Counted from the first letter of the stretch, positions 43,477-53,632 are shown. The stretch: DNA of 64,000 nucleotides from Ectobius pallidus (GCA_964059195.1 CAXKWD010000005.1:144299686-144363685), one strand, 5' to 3'. Numbers and translations: made by a program. Notes: a model not told the origin generated them from the sequence alone.

Positions 43477-46230
43477 ATGACTGACGTAGAAGGCACCCTT
43501 AAGACTTTAAAGGCAAAAAGAACACCTATTAAGTCGAGAATCACTCGCAAAGTTAATTACATTCTAGACTGCGTTATCAATGAGGAAACCTCTCCTCAAG
43601 ACCTTCTTGAGCTTAAGATTGATTTAAGCAAGCTTGAATCTGAATATAACAGAGTCCAGTCCGAGATCAATGAACTAGCCTTTTCTGAATCCGAAGATGC
43701 CTATATGGCAGAAATTGAGAAAACCATACAAAAGGCCATCTCCCATATTAGCAAGCAGATTAATGCTTTCAATAGAGCTGAAGCGGCTGAAGCTAAAGCT
43801 AAAGCTGAAGAAGCTGAAGCTAGAGCTATAGCTAAAGCTGAAGAAGCTGAAGCTAGAGCTAGAGCTGAAGCGGCTGAAGCTAAAGCTAAGGCTGAAGAAG
43901 CTGAAGCTAGAGCTAGAGCTGAAGCGGCTGAAGCTAAAGCTAAGGCTGAAGAAACCGAAGCTAGAGCCAAGGCCAAAGCCGAAGCTATTTTTAATCTTCT
44001 AAAAAATCAATTCATGATTCAAATTCAAACAGTATCTGAATTTGAAATTCTGGACAAGATATCCTATCAAGAGGCCATTGTTCTTAAGTCGAGCCTAGAA
44101 AAATTGTCAGATAGATATGAGGTTGAAAGTCTTCAGCATCGTAACATTTACGATGAAGAGGCTGAGTTTCAAGAGCGCCAGCTTCAGTCACAATGTTTAA
44201 GGGCTTTAGCTTATATCAATTCTTCAATTGCAGATGCAAAACTGTTATATGAGCCGAATCAAGAGCAGAGCTCTAATCACAACTCTTCTTTGTCTGCACC
44301 TTTACCGAACTTACCTAAATTGCCTGAAATTAAGCTACCAAGTTTTTTAGGCGATCCTAGAGCTTGGCTTGAATTCAGGGATACATTTAACTCATTAATT
44401 GTTCAGCACAGTCATATATCCAACATGGATAAATTTCAATATCTAAAATCTTGTTTATCCCCGGAGGTAATGACTGTAATTCAAAATATCCCGGTCTCCA
44501 ATGCCACCTTTGATGTAGCTTGGAAGACTTTAGCTGAAAGATTCGATAATGACAGGTTAATTGCCAACACGCATTTGGATAACCTTTTTTCTCCACCGCC
44601 CCTTAAAGGAGATTCTGCAAGCTCATTGCAACAATACTTAGATCATTTTACAAGTACGGTTCATGCATTGAACGTACTAAATACTGATGTTCCTCTGTCT
44701 GACTTAATTATTTCACGTATCATTGTGGATAAGCTCCCAGTAGAATTAATTAAAGAATGGGAATCTTCAATTAAGTTAGGAAAACTTCCCAAGTTGCAGG
44801 AATTATTCAGTTTTTTGGAGTCTAGGGTTAGGGTGCTGCAGATGACAGAATCGGTTCTGAAAAGTCGGTCCGTCAAGCCCTCATCTGCTCCTTCTGTCAA
44901 GGCTAACCTCTCCTCTCCTAGAGCGAAATGCAATTATTGTAGTAAATCGAATCACACTATCATTTATTGTGACGCCTTTAGATCGCTGAATTATTCATCC
45001 CGCGATCAATTCGTGAAAAATCACAAACTTTGTCGTGTTTGCCTTAGCTCAAATGGTCACACTTCGAGCTGTAACACTTTTAGATGTAGACAATGTCAAG
45101 GCAGGCACAGCAACTTATTGCATGACCCTTCACGGCCAAGCAATTCTCAAGCCATAAATACGGCCAATATCATGTCTGCCAGCCAGTCACGGCAGAAATG
45201 TCTTTTACCTACTGCTAGCGTGATAATTTTAAGTAACGATGGCAGTGCAGTACAGGCCACAGCTCTTCTTGATACTGGATCAGACTGTAATCTAATTACT
45301 GACAGATTATTCAAGCAGCTTGGTTTGTCGCCATTGTCTCAGCGTACTTCTCTCGCTGGTATCCTTTCTACCAATGCAAGCGTCTCAAGGCTTACAGAAG
45401 TCTCTATCAGATCTCAGGTTACGAATTGGCGCTATGATACAAAGGCCATTATAGTTCCTGAGATCTCTGCTTCTAATTTCCCTAAAAACTTTGTTAATAC
45501 TAGAGGTTGGAACATTCCTCCTAACTTACCCTTAGCAGATCCCAGCTTTAATTCTCCTAAGCCTATTGATTTGCTATTGGGTGTTGAGATATGTTCTCAA
45601 ATTATGGTATCTGGACAGATATCTGCTCCCAATTTGCCTACTATTCAGAACTCCCAGCTAGGCTGGTACTTCTCCGGCAAGTTGCCTTCGTTCCCTCTTA
45701 AGCATCATAACATGCCTTCAATGCAGCGAAGGAAACGTTGTGAGTTGAATAGGTCTTCATCAAATAGACCCTTTAATTACGCTGAGTTTTCTGTGAATTG
45801 CTCAGCCTTCATTACGTCTGATGAGGGTATCAGTAATCAGCTTACTCATTCACCCACGACTTTGAAAACTCTTGTGGCCAATAGAGCCGCTGATATTCAG
45901 GAGATTACATCTATTGATTCTTGTTCTCATGTCGCCTCTAAGGAAAATCATGCAGATATTATTTCAAGAGGATCTTCTTCTTCAAATCTTTCTTCCTTGC
46001 AGAGACGTTCAAACTGGTTGAAGGCTATGCCTAATGTTACCATAGGTACGCCAGTTTTAATCATGGATGACAATATGCCTCCCTTAAAATGGGTTGTTGG
46101 CATCATAACTCAAACTCACCCAGGCCCAGACGGTCTTGTGAGGGTTGTCACGGTCAGGACTTCTACAAGTTATATGAAACGACCCATCATTAAACTAGCC
46201 CCAATTCCCATTTATGACTCTCACGACTAA
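43477..46230 (+). CDS. BEL/Pao Gag-protease fused in frame to Pol C-terminus (917 aa)
   Basis: A single open frame begins at the first ATG after the 516-bp leader. Residues 1-95 are predicted helical. About 99-170 is an Ala/Glu/Lys-rich heptad-like array repeating AEAAEAKAKAEEAEARAR, probably a coiled coil for multimerisation. About 276-430 is the DUF1759 Gag domain (LPEIKLPSFLGDPRAWLEF). From residue 485 come Cys-His knuckles (CNYCSKSNHTIIYC, then CRVCLSSNGHTSSC and CRQC). Residues 597-603 (LLDTGSD) are the aspartic protease active site of the DUF1758 region, which continues to LGWYFSGK near 730. After that, RT, most of RNase H and the integrase core are missing. Remnants of their surroundings remain: TLVANRAADIQEIT and VASKENHADIISRG near 798-845, then the DUF5641-like Pol C-terminus (PPLKWVVGII, VVTVRTSTSYMKRPI) near 868-908. 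The joins kept the frame, so the protein is still translatable, but it cannot reverse transcribe or integrate by itself. Confidence 0.93.
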   Translation: MTDVEGTLKTLKAKRTPIKSRITRKVNYILDCVINEETSPQDLLELKIDLSKLESEYNRVQSEINELAFSESEDAYMAEIEKTIQKAISHISKQINAFNRAEAAEAKAKAEEAEARAIAKAEEAEARARAEAAEAKAKAEEAEARARAEAAEAKAKAEETEARAKAKAEAIFNLLKNQFMIQIQTVSEFEILDKISYQEAIVLKSSLEKLSDRYEVESLQHRNIYDEEAEFQERQLQSQCLRALAYINSSIADAKLLYEPNQEQSSNHNSSLSAPLPNLPKLPEIKLPSFLGDPRAWLEFRDTFNSLIVQHSHISNMDKFQYLKSCLSPEVMTVIQNIPVSNATFDVAWKTLAERFDNDRLIANTHLDNLFSPPPLKGDSASSLQQYLDHFTSTVHALNVLNTDVPLSDLIISRIIVDKLPVELIKEWESSIKLGKLPKLQELFSFLESRVRVLQMTESVLKSRSVKPSSAPSVKANLSSPRAKCNYCSKSNHTIIYCDAFRSLNYSSRDQFVKNHKLCRVCLSSNGHTSSCNTFRCRQCQGRHSNLLHDPSRPSNSQAINTANIMSASQSRQKCLLPTASVIILSNDGSAVQATALLDTGSDCNLITDRLFKQLGLSPLSQRTSLAGILSTNASVSRLTEVSIRSQVTNWRYDTKAIIVPEISASNFPKNFVNTRGWNIPPNLPLADPSFNSPKPIDLLLGVEICSQIMVSGQISAPNLPTIQNSQLGWYFSGKLPSFPLKHHNMPSMQRRKRCELNRSSSNRPFNYAEFSVNCSAFITSDEGISNQLTHSPTTLKTLVANRAADIQEITSIDSCSHVASKENHADIISRGSSSSNLSSLQRRSNWLKAMPNVTIGTPVLIMDDNMPPLKWVVGIITQTHPGPDGLVRVVTVRTSTSYMKRPIIKLAPIPIYDSHD

Positions 46231-46362
46231 AGCAGTCGTTCATTTTTTCTTTGTTTAGTTACTTTTATTTCTCAACTTTTAGGATTTATTGGTGTTTTTG
46301 AAGATCCAACATAACTTCGCATTTCTGTTTGATTATTCCCTAGTGAATAATCGCGGGCAATA
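46231..46362 (+). other. Retrotransposon 3' untranslated region
   Basis: It lies between the stop codon and the 3' LTR. A clear polypurine tract is not visible; the bases before the LTR are TAATCGCGGGCAATA. Either the tract is weak or it was altered by the deletions. Confidence 0.7.
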
Positions 46363-47411
46363 TGTTCAGTTATGTTGTGATCTTTTTAGCTGTTAATATT
46401 TTTATTGCTAAATGTTTAATTTTATTATGATGGATGGTTGGTTTGATTTCTTTCTGCTTTTCGCCCGTTTTCAGGGGGCCTTGCATTCTCTTCATTATTT
46501 TTAAGGACAGTTGAATTTCTCTACAATATGTTTTTTATATTGTTAGCTTTCTTCTTTTCTTCTTGTTTCAAACATTCCTTCTTCGTCTTCGCCATTTTTA
46601 AATCCTCTTAAAGGATCATTGTCCATATCTGGACTTAACTAGCAGTGGTTTTTTAACGTCATAATTCCTTATTCTTCGCTTCCTGCAAGTTAAGGCTTCT
46701 TTATAATTGATATTAATTGCACAGAGGCAATTTTTCACATTTATTCGTCTCAGAAAAGGCTGGATTCGTTTAGTGCTTCCACCAGGCATTTCTACATGAA
46801 TTGACTATCTTGATTATGACCTGATTTGGACTTCAGGACTATTTTTGAGGTAATATTAGCTACGAAAGGAATCTTATTACCTAGTGAGTGCATTAAAGCT
46901 CTAAAATTATTTCATACAGCTAATAATATTAAATTGATTTTATTGCAACGTAGCTGTATCTACTTTAACACGCAATATAAATTCAGTAACATTATTATTG
47001 CGTATTATTTGGTGAATTAAAATATCACAAGATTGACTGTGAACCTTAATACGGCATATAATTGGTACATGTGTGTATTTCATTGTCATTCACATAATTT
47101 TATTTGGAATATTGACTCCAAAGGTCCTCCGGAATTGTTATTAAATATATTTTTAAATCAGCAAGCTCTTTCATTTACTGGCGGAATCAATCATCCCTGC
47201 TTATAAGAAGACTTCAAGACGTCGATGAAATTTCCAACGAGTGTTTGTGATTCAAGAAGATCAAAGTGTCAGTGTTATCTCACCTATGGTTTATTTAGCT
47301 TATAACCTTCTTATCGTTCATTCTAAGCGAAATGTATAGCGTGTGTACAATCTTTATCACCCTTAATTAATTTAATTGTTTGTACAGTCCACTGTCTACG
47401 CACGTTATACA
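46363..47411 (+). repeat. 3' LTR
   Basis: Same length as the 5' LTR and differing at 46681 (T for C) only, as far as I could compare by eye. Confidence 0.96.
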
Positions 47412-47416
47412 CTATA

Positions 47417-47953
47417 ATTAATTACACGCATTTCCAAATGGTAAAGAAATGTAGCTAACAATATAACAAATTTTAAGTACAGTATTAAAGCAATATGGAT
47501 GTTTAAAGTGAATGAAATGGGTTGTATTTATTTTTTTTAAATATAGACTAATAGGCCTACATTCTAAATAGTAATTCAATATATGAATATTTATAGTTTA
47601 TTTGTTTATTTATTTATAATATTTATAGTTTTTAACTGACTAAATTTATAGATTAAAACTCAACCATAAAAATAGCTGTCCCACATGAATGAATTCAAAT
47701 GTTTCATTCTGCTGGTCTGTCCCATAGCTCTAGTTTCGGTCTCGTATGTTTAATTCTAAAATCAAATTACATCCACATTTATCCACATGAAGTTATGAAG
47801 TCTTTAAATCCAGAATTTAAAAAACAGAACATAACATCTGTTAATTTTCATCAGTTTTCAATTAGTTTTTGTTTGCCACTTGGCCTGCTCCGTCAACCTG
47901 GTAAGGTTATCATGATAATTAGTCTATTGCATATTTTTTCATTCTTATAACTA
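47417..47953. other. Unannotated stretch
   Basis: AT-rich. A frame at 47699-47950 has no recognised motif. Confidence 0.35.
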
Positions 47954-48234
47954 CAGCAGGACTCCAGTTATCCGAACTCCAACTATCCGAATCGCCAATA
48001 ATTATCCGAGTTCATTTCAGGCCGTACTCAAGAGTGTTGTTTGCAGTGCAACGAGCATTGGGAAACCCTCTTTCAGTGCCGATTATATGAGAAAAAGCTA
48101 AACTTTTAGCCGACAAAATAGACAGTTTGTCAGCAAAACAACTGAAAATGGCCGATACGTTCAAGATTTGACATTTCATGTAAGTGCAGTATTGTACAAT
48201 TTAGTTTTTTTAACTTGTAAATATTTTATGTTTT

Positions 48235-49031
48235 AGTATACACTTTGAATCGTTTAGATAACTACAATTTGGTTTCTTATACTCACGGACATAAGAAACG
48301 TCATAATGATAATATTATGATACCTTATTGCAGGTTAAATAGTACACTCAATAGTTATAAAGTTATTGGCATGAAAATATATAATAAAATCCCGATGAGG
48401 TACTATGACTTGCCAGTTGAGAGACTAAAACATAGATTTTATCTCTGGTTACTATGCAATCCATTTTATACACTTGACGAATTCTTTAATAAGCCTGATT
48501 CTGATATTTTACTTTAATGCGTGTCTATGTGTGAGTATGTGTATGTATTAATAAAATATTGACGAAGCCGATTGTAATCATGCTTAAATCTGCATCTGCA
48601 TCTGGTACCCTATGATCCCCAGGTGGGGCGAAGGGGCCTCCAATGGAGGTTTCATTACCTATACTAATTTTGATATGCTTATTTCCGAGAGAGGGTAGAG
48701 GGACAGGTGGTAAGCCCATCGCCTCGCAACCCCCCTCTGGAAACTAAGTATTTATTGGACGTGAAAGGGCCGAGAAATTTTGTCCAGAGGCTCTAATTTA
48801 GGCTTGGAGTTCTTTTACGTGCCGTAAGTCTACGACACGGGACCCCCAGCTTAAAGTCCCTCCCGGAGGACTCCGTGCCCAGGATTTTTACGTCCTGAAA
48901 AATCCATCGACCGCGACCGGGTTTGACCCCGCGCCCTGCGGATCTAGAGGCGGGCACGCTACCTCTAGACCACCGCGGCCGACAATCATGCTTAAAGGCC
49001 AATAAATATTGTATTGTATTGTATTGTATTT
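48235..49031 (+). mobile_element. LINE reverse transcriptase C-terminal fragment with (TGTAT)n tail
   Basis: The open stretch 48245-48517 reads LDNYNLVSYTHGHKKRHNDN, then KVIGMKIYNKIPMRY and LCNPFYTLDEFFN. This is the usual tail after RT in many insect LINEs (pattern: SYxxxGxxxFNKLPxxI ... LLxxPFYSLDEF). The 3' UTR is interrupted by the SINE at 48589-48983 and ends AATAAATATTGTATTGTATT with TGTAT repeats (48997-49031). Strongly 5' truncated. Confidence 0.8.
48589..48983 (-). mobile_element. Full-length tRNA-derived SINE, family S5, with 13-bp TSD
   Basis: AATCATGCTTAAA is repeated at 48576-48588 and 48984-48996. On the minus strand the head is GGCCGCGGTGGTCTAGAGGT (A box) with GGGGTCAAACCCGG (B box). 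The 3' end at the 48589 side is a (GATGCA)n repeat. About 395 bp. It lies inside the LINE 3' UTR. Partial relatives are at 20745-20930 and 21250-21445. Confidence 0.95.
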
Positions 49032-49132
49032 TTGAGAAATGATATTTCTTCCTTATTTATCCAATTATATGGATATTTCATTAACCGGATCGGGCCCGGT
49101 CACAATTAATCTGGATAGTTTAATCCGGGTAC

Positions 49133-49165
<33 letters not shown>
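49133..49165. repeat. (TA)n(TG)n microsatellite
   Basis: ATATATATAT then TG repeats, ending GCGCGCG. Confidence 0.9.
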
Positions 49166-49179
49166 CGCGCGAGCAAATA

Positions 49180-49640
49180 AGCCCATTAGGACTACGCAAA
49201 GTACTTAGCGGTGTGCATTTGCCTTCCCTTGTGCCCATATCTTTTTCATCCTTTTACTGTGGGCTTCCTTTCTCTCTTAAGACCACGTTGTTCCAGTCTT
49301 CTTCTTTGGTTTTTCCTCTTGGTCAACTTGCCATTTGTAAATTTTGGTCTTGAAGATTTCCCGGTTTTGAACATCTTCTGGTGTAATTCCTGCCAGTTTC
49401 AGATTGGTTTTGATTTCACCAATCTACTTCATAGTGTCTGTTTTCGCTTTACTTCTGTTTTCTTTGCATTCGACTGTAGGTCTGTCTGGGTTCATTCTTT
49501 TAATGTGTCCGTAGAATCTCAATCTGCATTTTCTACTGTCACTGTGAATATTCGTGTATTGTTTGATTTCCTGTTTTACTTTTAACACTTGAGTCATGCT
49601 GTTGTCTTTCTCCCCTGGTGCTTTTTCATTATATTAATTT
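49180..49640 (-). pseudogene. LINE-C C-terminal fragment
   Basis: The minus strand reads RKCRLRFYGHIKRMNPDRPT near 49540-49480, a stop, then LAGITPEDVQNREIFKTKIY near 49400-49340 and KWQVDQEEKPKKKTG, and a terminal HSKRMKKIWAQGKANAHR. This is a C-terminal pattern of endonuclease-RT LINEs distinct from LINE-A and LINE-B. At least two stop codons interrupt it. RT catalytic motifs are absent. Confidence 0.75.
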
Positions 49641-49794
49641 GTCTATTTATAAGTTTTAAAAACAGGTTAACGTTATACTTTTGTTGTAAAACATGTTATA
49701 AATGCAACACTGGAACTGCTTCCGAGCACGATCATTCCAGGGTTTCAGGACCAACCTAAGTATCACTTATGTATGAAGTAACTAACAAAATAAT

Positions 49795-49945
49795 TCTGGC
49801 TTAGCTCAGTTGACAGATCAATGGCAGAGATCCTGGGTTCAAATCCCAGTGCCAGAGGAATTTTTCTCCTATAATATTCTCATGTAATATCCAACAGGGA
49901 CAATAATCTATGGTTCAAGAATACATATATATCCATCTTGAATGT
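49795..49945 (+). mobile_element. tRNA-derived SINE, family S6, copy 1
   Basis: Head TCTGGCTTAGCTCAGTTGAC with GATCCTGGGTTCAAATCCCA and GTGCCAGA, where the outer TCTGGC/GCCAGA can pair like an acceptor stem. The tRNA-like part is only about 62 nt, too short for a complete tRNA. It is followed by TTTTTCTCCTATAATATTCT and a (TA)n tail. Confidence 0.8.
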
Positions 49946-50098
49946 TAACTGTACAATAAAAGTGGACGCCCTGTCACAAAAATCACTAATTAGTGTGCCT
50001 CACAGTGCTGCATATGACACAACTTTCTGTCAGTGAGGTAGACCAATAAGGGCAATCAGTCATAGGAGAGATGTTCCATCTGGCACTGTGAAGTGAAC

Positions 50099-50227
50099 TC
50101 TGGCTTAGCACAGTTGGTAGAGCAGTAGAAAAGGTCCTGGGTTCAAATCCCAGTACCAGAGACATTTTTCTCCTATAATATTCTCATGTAATATCCAACA
50201 GAGACAATAATCTATGGTTCATGAATG

Positions 50228-50262
<35 letters not shown>
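50099..50262 (+). mobile_element. tRNA-derived SINE, family S6, copy 2
   Basis: Same head (TCTGGCTTAGCACAGTTGGT ... GGTTCAAATCCCAGTACCAGA) and body as copy 1, 304 bp downstream in the same orientation. It ends in (AT)n at 50230-50260. Confidence 0.8.
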
Positions 50263-50874
50263 ATAACAAAATAAGGTTATAGTTACTTACAAACATATAA
50301 TACATCTCTAATATCAAGCATTTATAGTGCAAGAAATAGTCGGATAGTGACGATAAGAATTAATTTTTGTCTCTTCTTTTACTGTCACATTTATCCCACA
50401 TAATCATAGTGGTTCCTGTTAGACTATTTAATTTAATAGCAGTCTATGTTTCAAGGCTTAAAAAGTGCAAAGTGAAGCGTCACAAACCCGGAAGTATTAT
50501 TGCTGTTCAGTAGCTTGAAGAACTGGTTTATATTTTGCATAGGAACACTAGACTGAAATAGATGAATTGACCGTTAATTGCCAATCATATCATTGAGTAA
50601 ATAACACCACCCGTGTGAAATAATGCGATTGAAAACCGCTTGCCATACACTGATCGCCCCATGCATATTATATTTAATAATCCCACATAATTCAGTAAAA
50701 AGTGCCTGGTGTTACGTAACGTCAGTCCATACTCCTCTGATAACTTCATACTAAAATGGCATGAGGTGTCTGCATCTGTGTCTAGGCTATGTCTAGGCGT
50801 GTTTTTTCTTTGTCCATTTCAGCAGTGGCAGCTCGCACATATTCAGTGACCAGTGCCAATAAAGTAAAGTGTAA
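50263..50874. other. Unannotated stretch
   Basis: Nothing recognised. Confidence 0.35.
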
Positions 50875-51105
50875 AGTAAATTTAAGTGATCCCTATACAG
50901 GCCATGGAGGCCCAGAGGGTTCCAGGAGGTTGAGGCTCCCAGATTTTGGACATTCGGCACGTGAAGGTTGTCAGCCTTACGCACCGGCCGCCTTTACCTC
51001 CAGAATTGCTCCTGGTACTCATTTCTGTTAGAGGCTGATTCGACCCCAGGGCCGTAGTGAAACCAGAAGGATTAGGCCAATTGACCAGTAAAAATACCAG
51101 AGATA
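50875..51105 (-). mobile_element. tRNA-derived SINE, family S4, headless
   Basis: GTGATCCCTATACAGGCCAT to TACGCACCGGCCGCC and GACCCCAGGGCCGTAGT matches 53123-53330 in the same orientation. The tRNA-like head is missing after about 51090. Confidence 0.82.
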
Positions 51106-51339
51106 ATAAATAACTAACCCTGATCATGGTTCATTGGAACCTAAAATCTTAGGCACTAAGTTGAGAATAAAGGTACAGTATTACATGAATGTATGAATGA
51201 AGTCAATTTGATTCCATGAAGAGCAATGGCCTCCCTTTAGGGAAAGCTCATGTGAATTTACTGTGGTAAGCTAATCCATATGAATTGTAAATTTCTGGCT
51301 TATGAGCCATATTGTTCATTCGTACACTGTGTACATGAA

Positions 51340-51735
51340 TTGTTGGTTGCGAGTTAGTTCCTTCCATTACCCAGACTCCTTGTTGTTGTGGACCAATGCA
51401 TTCCCACGGACTTCTTAAAAGTGTCGGCCCATCTAATGGCTGGTCTGCCTTGGTGTCCCTTTCCGATGCGCGGGTCCCACATTGTTTCGATTTGTGCCCA
51501 TCTGCTGCTTTGCAGTCGAGCTAGGTGTCCTCCCCATTTCCATTTTAGTATTGTTGCTCGATGGGCTACATCCTCTGTGTTTGCCACTGTTCTTAACTTT
51601 GTATTGTGATCCTGTCTAGAAGAGATACTTCTAGGATCTTTCGCTCCATCTTCCTTTGGCAGACTTGGAGCTTTTTCTTGTGGGCTTCAGTCAAGTTCCA
51701 TGTTTGGCAACCATACAATATAGTTGATAAGAGAT
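51340..51735 (-). pseudogene. LINE-B endonuclease-RT C-terminus
   Basis: The minus strand reads STILYGCQTWNLTEAHKKKL near 51725, CQRKMERKILEVSLLDRI, then after a frame change VAHRATILKWKWGGHLARL near 51560, MWDPRIGKGHQGRPAIRWAD and HWSTTTRSLGNGRN. This is a second endonuclease-RT LINE lineage (family pattern: QRxMERxxLGxSLxDRI ... LKWxWAGHxAR ... WDPRxGxRxxGRPxxRWxDD). One frameshift near 51595. Confidence 0.82.
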
Positions 51736-51769
51736 TCGAGTACACTGATATTATAATATAATATTATAG

Positions 51770-52246
51770 TTCTCCACCTTAGCCTATACCCTCAAATAAT
51801 TAAATAAATAACACCAATTATATAATAGCTTACAATAATTTATTATAATAATACAATGATACCAATTCACGCTACATTGTAGAGCATTAAAATCAAGCCT
51901 GAGATGTGCAAGCTTATAATGGTAAAAGACTGGATTTTTACTATACTTCTTTATTAAAATAATTAAATAAGTTTTTTTTCAAGTTAGGTTAAAACCTTAA
52001 AATATTAAAATGAGATCCTTGGCTATGCAGCAGACTATAATTATCAAAAGGCCTAAAATCTTAAGCCAAGATGAAACCTTAATTCTATATACAGATATAA
52101 TTGTATTATATACAGATTTAATCTGGGGTATTTATATAGTATATAAGTAATTTTATGTTAAAAGGATAAATACTTAAGGAATTAAAGGCAAACCATCCAA
52201 GCATTATTATTTTAAATGAGGGTATAATGGTGGGAAAATTATAATT
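51770..52246. mobile_element. MITE with TATACCCTCA-type termini
   Basis: The left end TTCTCCACCTTAGCCTATAC CCTCAAATAAT and inverted right end TTTTCCCACCATTATACCCT CATTTAAA share a core. The interior is AT-rich and non-coding. The core (CTTATACCCTCA) is also at both ends of the fold-back at 32848-33298. No TSD established. Confidence 0.5.
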
Positions 52247-53104
52247 ACTTTCTTATAATAAAACCCTCATTGGACAAAAAATGAAGTTTATTGATACTTG
52301 GCTGTGTAGTATAGGTTTCTCTATTTGAGTATAAGCGTATTTCTTGTTATAATATAAAGCACACAAATCTGAGGTTTTTATAACCTGATAGTCACTGAAT
52401 AAGAACTTGTGGCTAATATTCTCAAGTCCAATTGTTATACTATAAAACATACTATTGCAGATTTTTATAACCGGGTATCAATGTATAAAATTGTTTGGCT
52501 AATATGCTTAGTTCAATTGTTTAAAATTTTTCTGGTGTGTTGCTATTAATACTGCCGTGATACTAGTGTAGGCGCATGCTATTATGGAATCCCTGGAATT
52601 ATTAATATTCCCGTTCTTGGATATACATTTCGACATCAAAGTGTCATCTTCAGTCCTGTGATCAAACGAGCATCCGTCGTTAGGATAACTGTGGTCTACT
52701 ATCAGTGTATTAGACATCCCTCAAAGGAGACCATGAAACGTATTGACAAAGGATTCAAGTGTTTCGAATTTGAGCAGTATTACATACCGCAAGTTATTTT
52801 ACTGATCCAGCTCAACGATACCTAACAACATGATTTTAAACACATTACAAACACGATGGCCATAATATTACTACAAATGAGGGGTCTCTCCTAGAACCCG
52901 GTGGTCAACTTTAATGGTAGAAACAGCGGGAAAACAGTGGACAAGAATCGCCAGAGACAGGAGAAGGTGGAAACAGTTAGGAAAGACAATAACAAATAAA
53001 AAAAACCTATAATATATAAGGTTGTTCAAAACGGTGTACTACTTCCGTTATATTAGTTTAGAGTCACTATCTACTGTTCAGGTTATAATGTGTTTTGAGT
53101 AGTC
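52247..53104. other. Unannotated stretch
   Basis: About 52262-52290 (CCCTCATTGGACAAAAAATG, AAGTTTATTGATA) resembles 33306-33335 next to the other TATACCCTCA element, so that family may extend beyond its presumed ends. Nothing else recognised. Confidence 0.4.
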
Positions 53105-53113
53105 TACAAAGAG

Positions 53114-53423
53114 TAAAAGTAAAGTAAAGTGATCCCTATACAGGCCATGAAGGCCCAGAGGGTTCCAGAAGGTTGAGGCTCCCAGATTTTGGACATTCGG
53201 CACGTGAAGGTGGTAAGGTTGTCAGCCTTACGCACCGGCCGCCTTTACCCCCAGGATTGCTCCTGGTACTCATTTCTGTTGGAGGCTGAGTCGACCTCAG
53301 GGCCATAGTGCCACTAGAAGGATTAGGCCAATTTAAAAACTCCAACAACCTCATCGGGAATCGAACCCGCGACCGTCCGGTTTGTAGCGCAGCGCCTCAA
53401 CCACTACGCTACGGCGTACCCCG
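53114..53423 (-). mobile_element. Full-length tRNA-derived SINE, family S4, with 9-bp TSD
   Basis: TACAAAGAG is repeated at 53105-53113 and 53424-53432. Minus strand head: GGGTACGCCGTAGCGTAGTG (A box) with GCGGGTTCGATTCCCGATGA (B box). Body as in 4536-4806 in reverse. The 3' tail at the low-coordinate end is a short (ACTTT)n. About 310 bp. Confidence 0.92.
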
Positions 53424-53432
53424 TACAAAGAG

Positions 53433-53632
53433 CACTTTTCGTTATTTTAGTTGAGAGTCACTATCTACTAGTTTTAATATGTTTTTGATTAGTCTCCAAT
53501 GATGGAAATATGAAATTAGTAGGAAATTATTAACTCGTTAGACCTAGCTCACCTATCGAGCTAACCCTGCTATTGGCGGGAGGCCTTTGCCCTTATGGGA
53601 TTAATGAGGCTTATTTATTTATTTATTTATTT
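53433..53632. other. Short unassigned stretch ending in (TTAT)n
   Basis: AGTCACTATCTACT(A/G)TT occurs here at 53455 and again at 53060. GGGAGGCCTTTGCCCTTATG at 53578 followed by TTATTTATTTATTTATT may be a retroelement tail. Confidence 0.4.

Larger units (their letters stand above)
41907..47416 (+). mobile_element. BEL/Pao-type LTR retrotransposon, non-autonomous, 5.5 kb
   Basis: CTATA is directly repeated at 41907-41911 and 47412-47416. Between them are two 1,049-bp LTRs, a leader with a primer-binding-site candidate, one long open frame and a short 3' region: 5,500 bp from LTR to LTR. Full-length BEL/Pao elements have a much longer internal part encoding Gag, PR, RT, RNase H and IN; here the internal part is only 3,402 bp. 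One mismatch was found between LTRs (C at 42230, T at 46681), indicating a recent insertion. The 5-bp TSD and TG...CA ends fit the superfamily. Confidence 0.95.
47956..49131 (+). mobile_element. pogo/Tigger-like element remnant, host of two nested insertions
   Basis: The left end CAGCAGGACTCCAGTTATCC GAACTCCAACTATCCGAAT is the TIR style of Tigger/pogo (typically CAGTAGAACTCCGATTATCC). The right end (about 49080-49131), read in reverse, gives CCCGGATTAAACTATCCAGA then GACCGGGCCCGATCCGGTTA, the matching subterminal block. TA lies on both sides (47954-47955 region and 49130-49131). Between about 47990 and 48180 there is short degraded sequence (AKLLADKIDSLSAKQLKMAD frame) with no DDE motif. LINE and SINE insertions occupy 48235-49030. 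Confidence 0.65.

Noticed and set aside
43701..43976. 91-codon Ala/Leu-rich frame on the minus strand
   Set aside because: It is the complement of the repetitive Ala/Glu/Lys array in the retrotransposon Gag; its openness comes from the repeat.
50099..50160. Possible functional tRNA gene (also 49795 and 21750)
   Set aside because: tRNA-like stretches are too short or lack a convincing anticodon arm and are followed by a shared SINE body.
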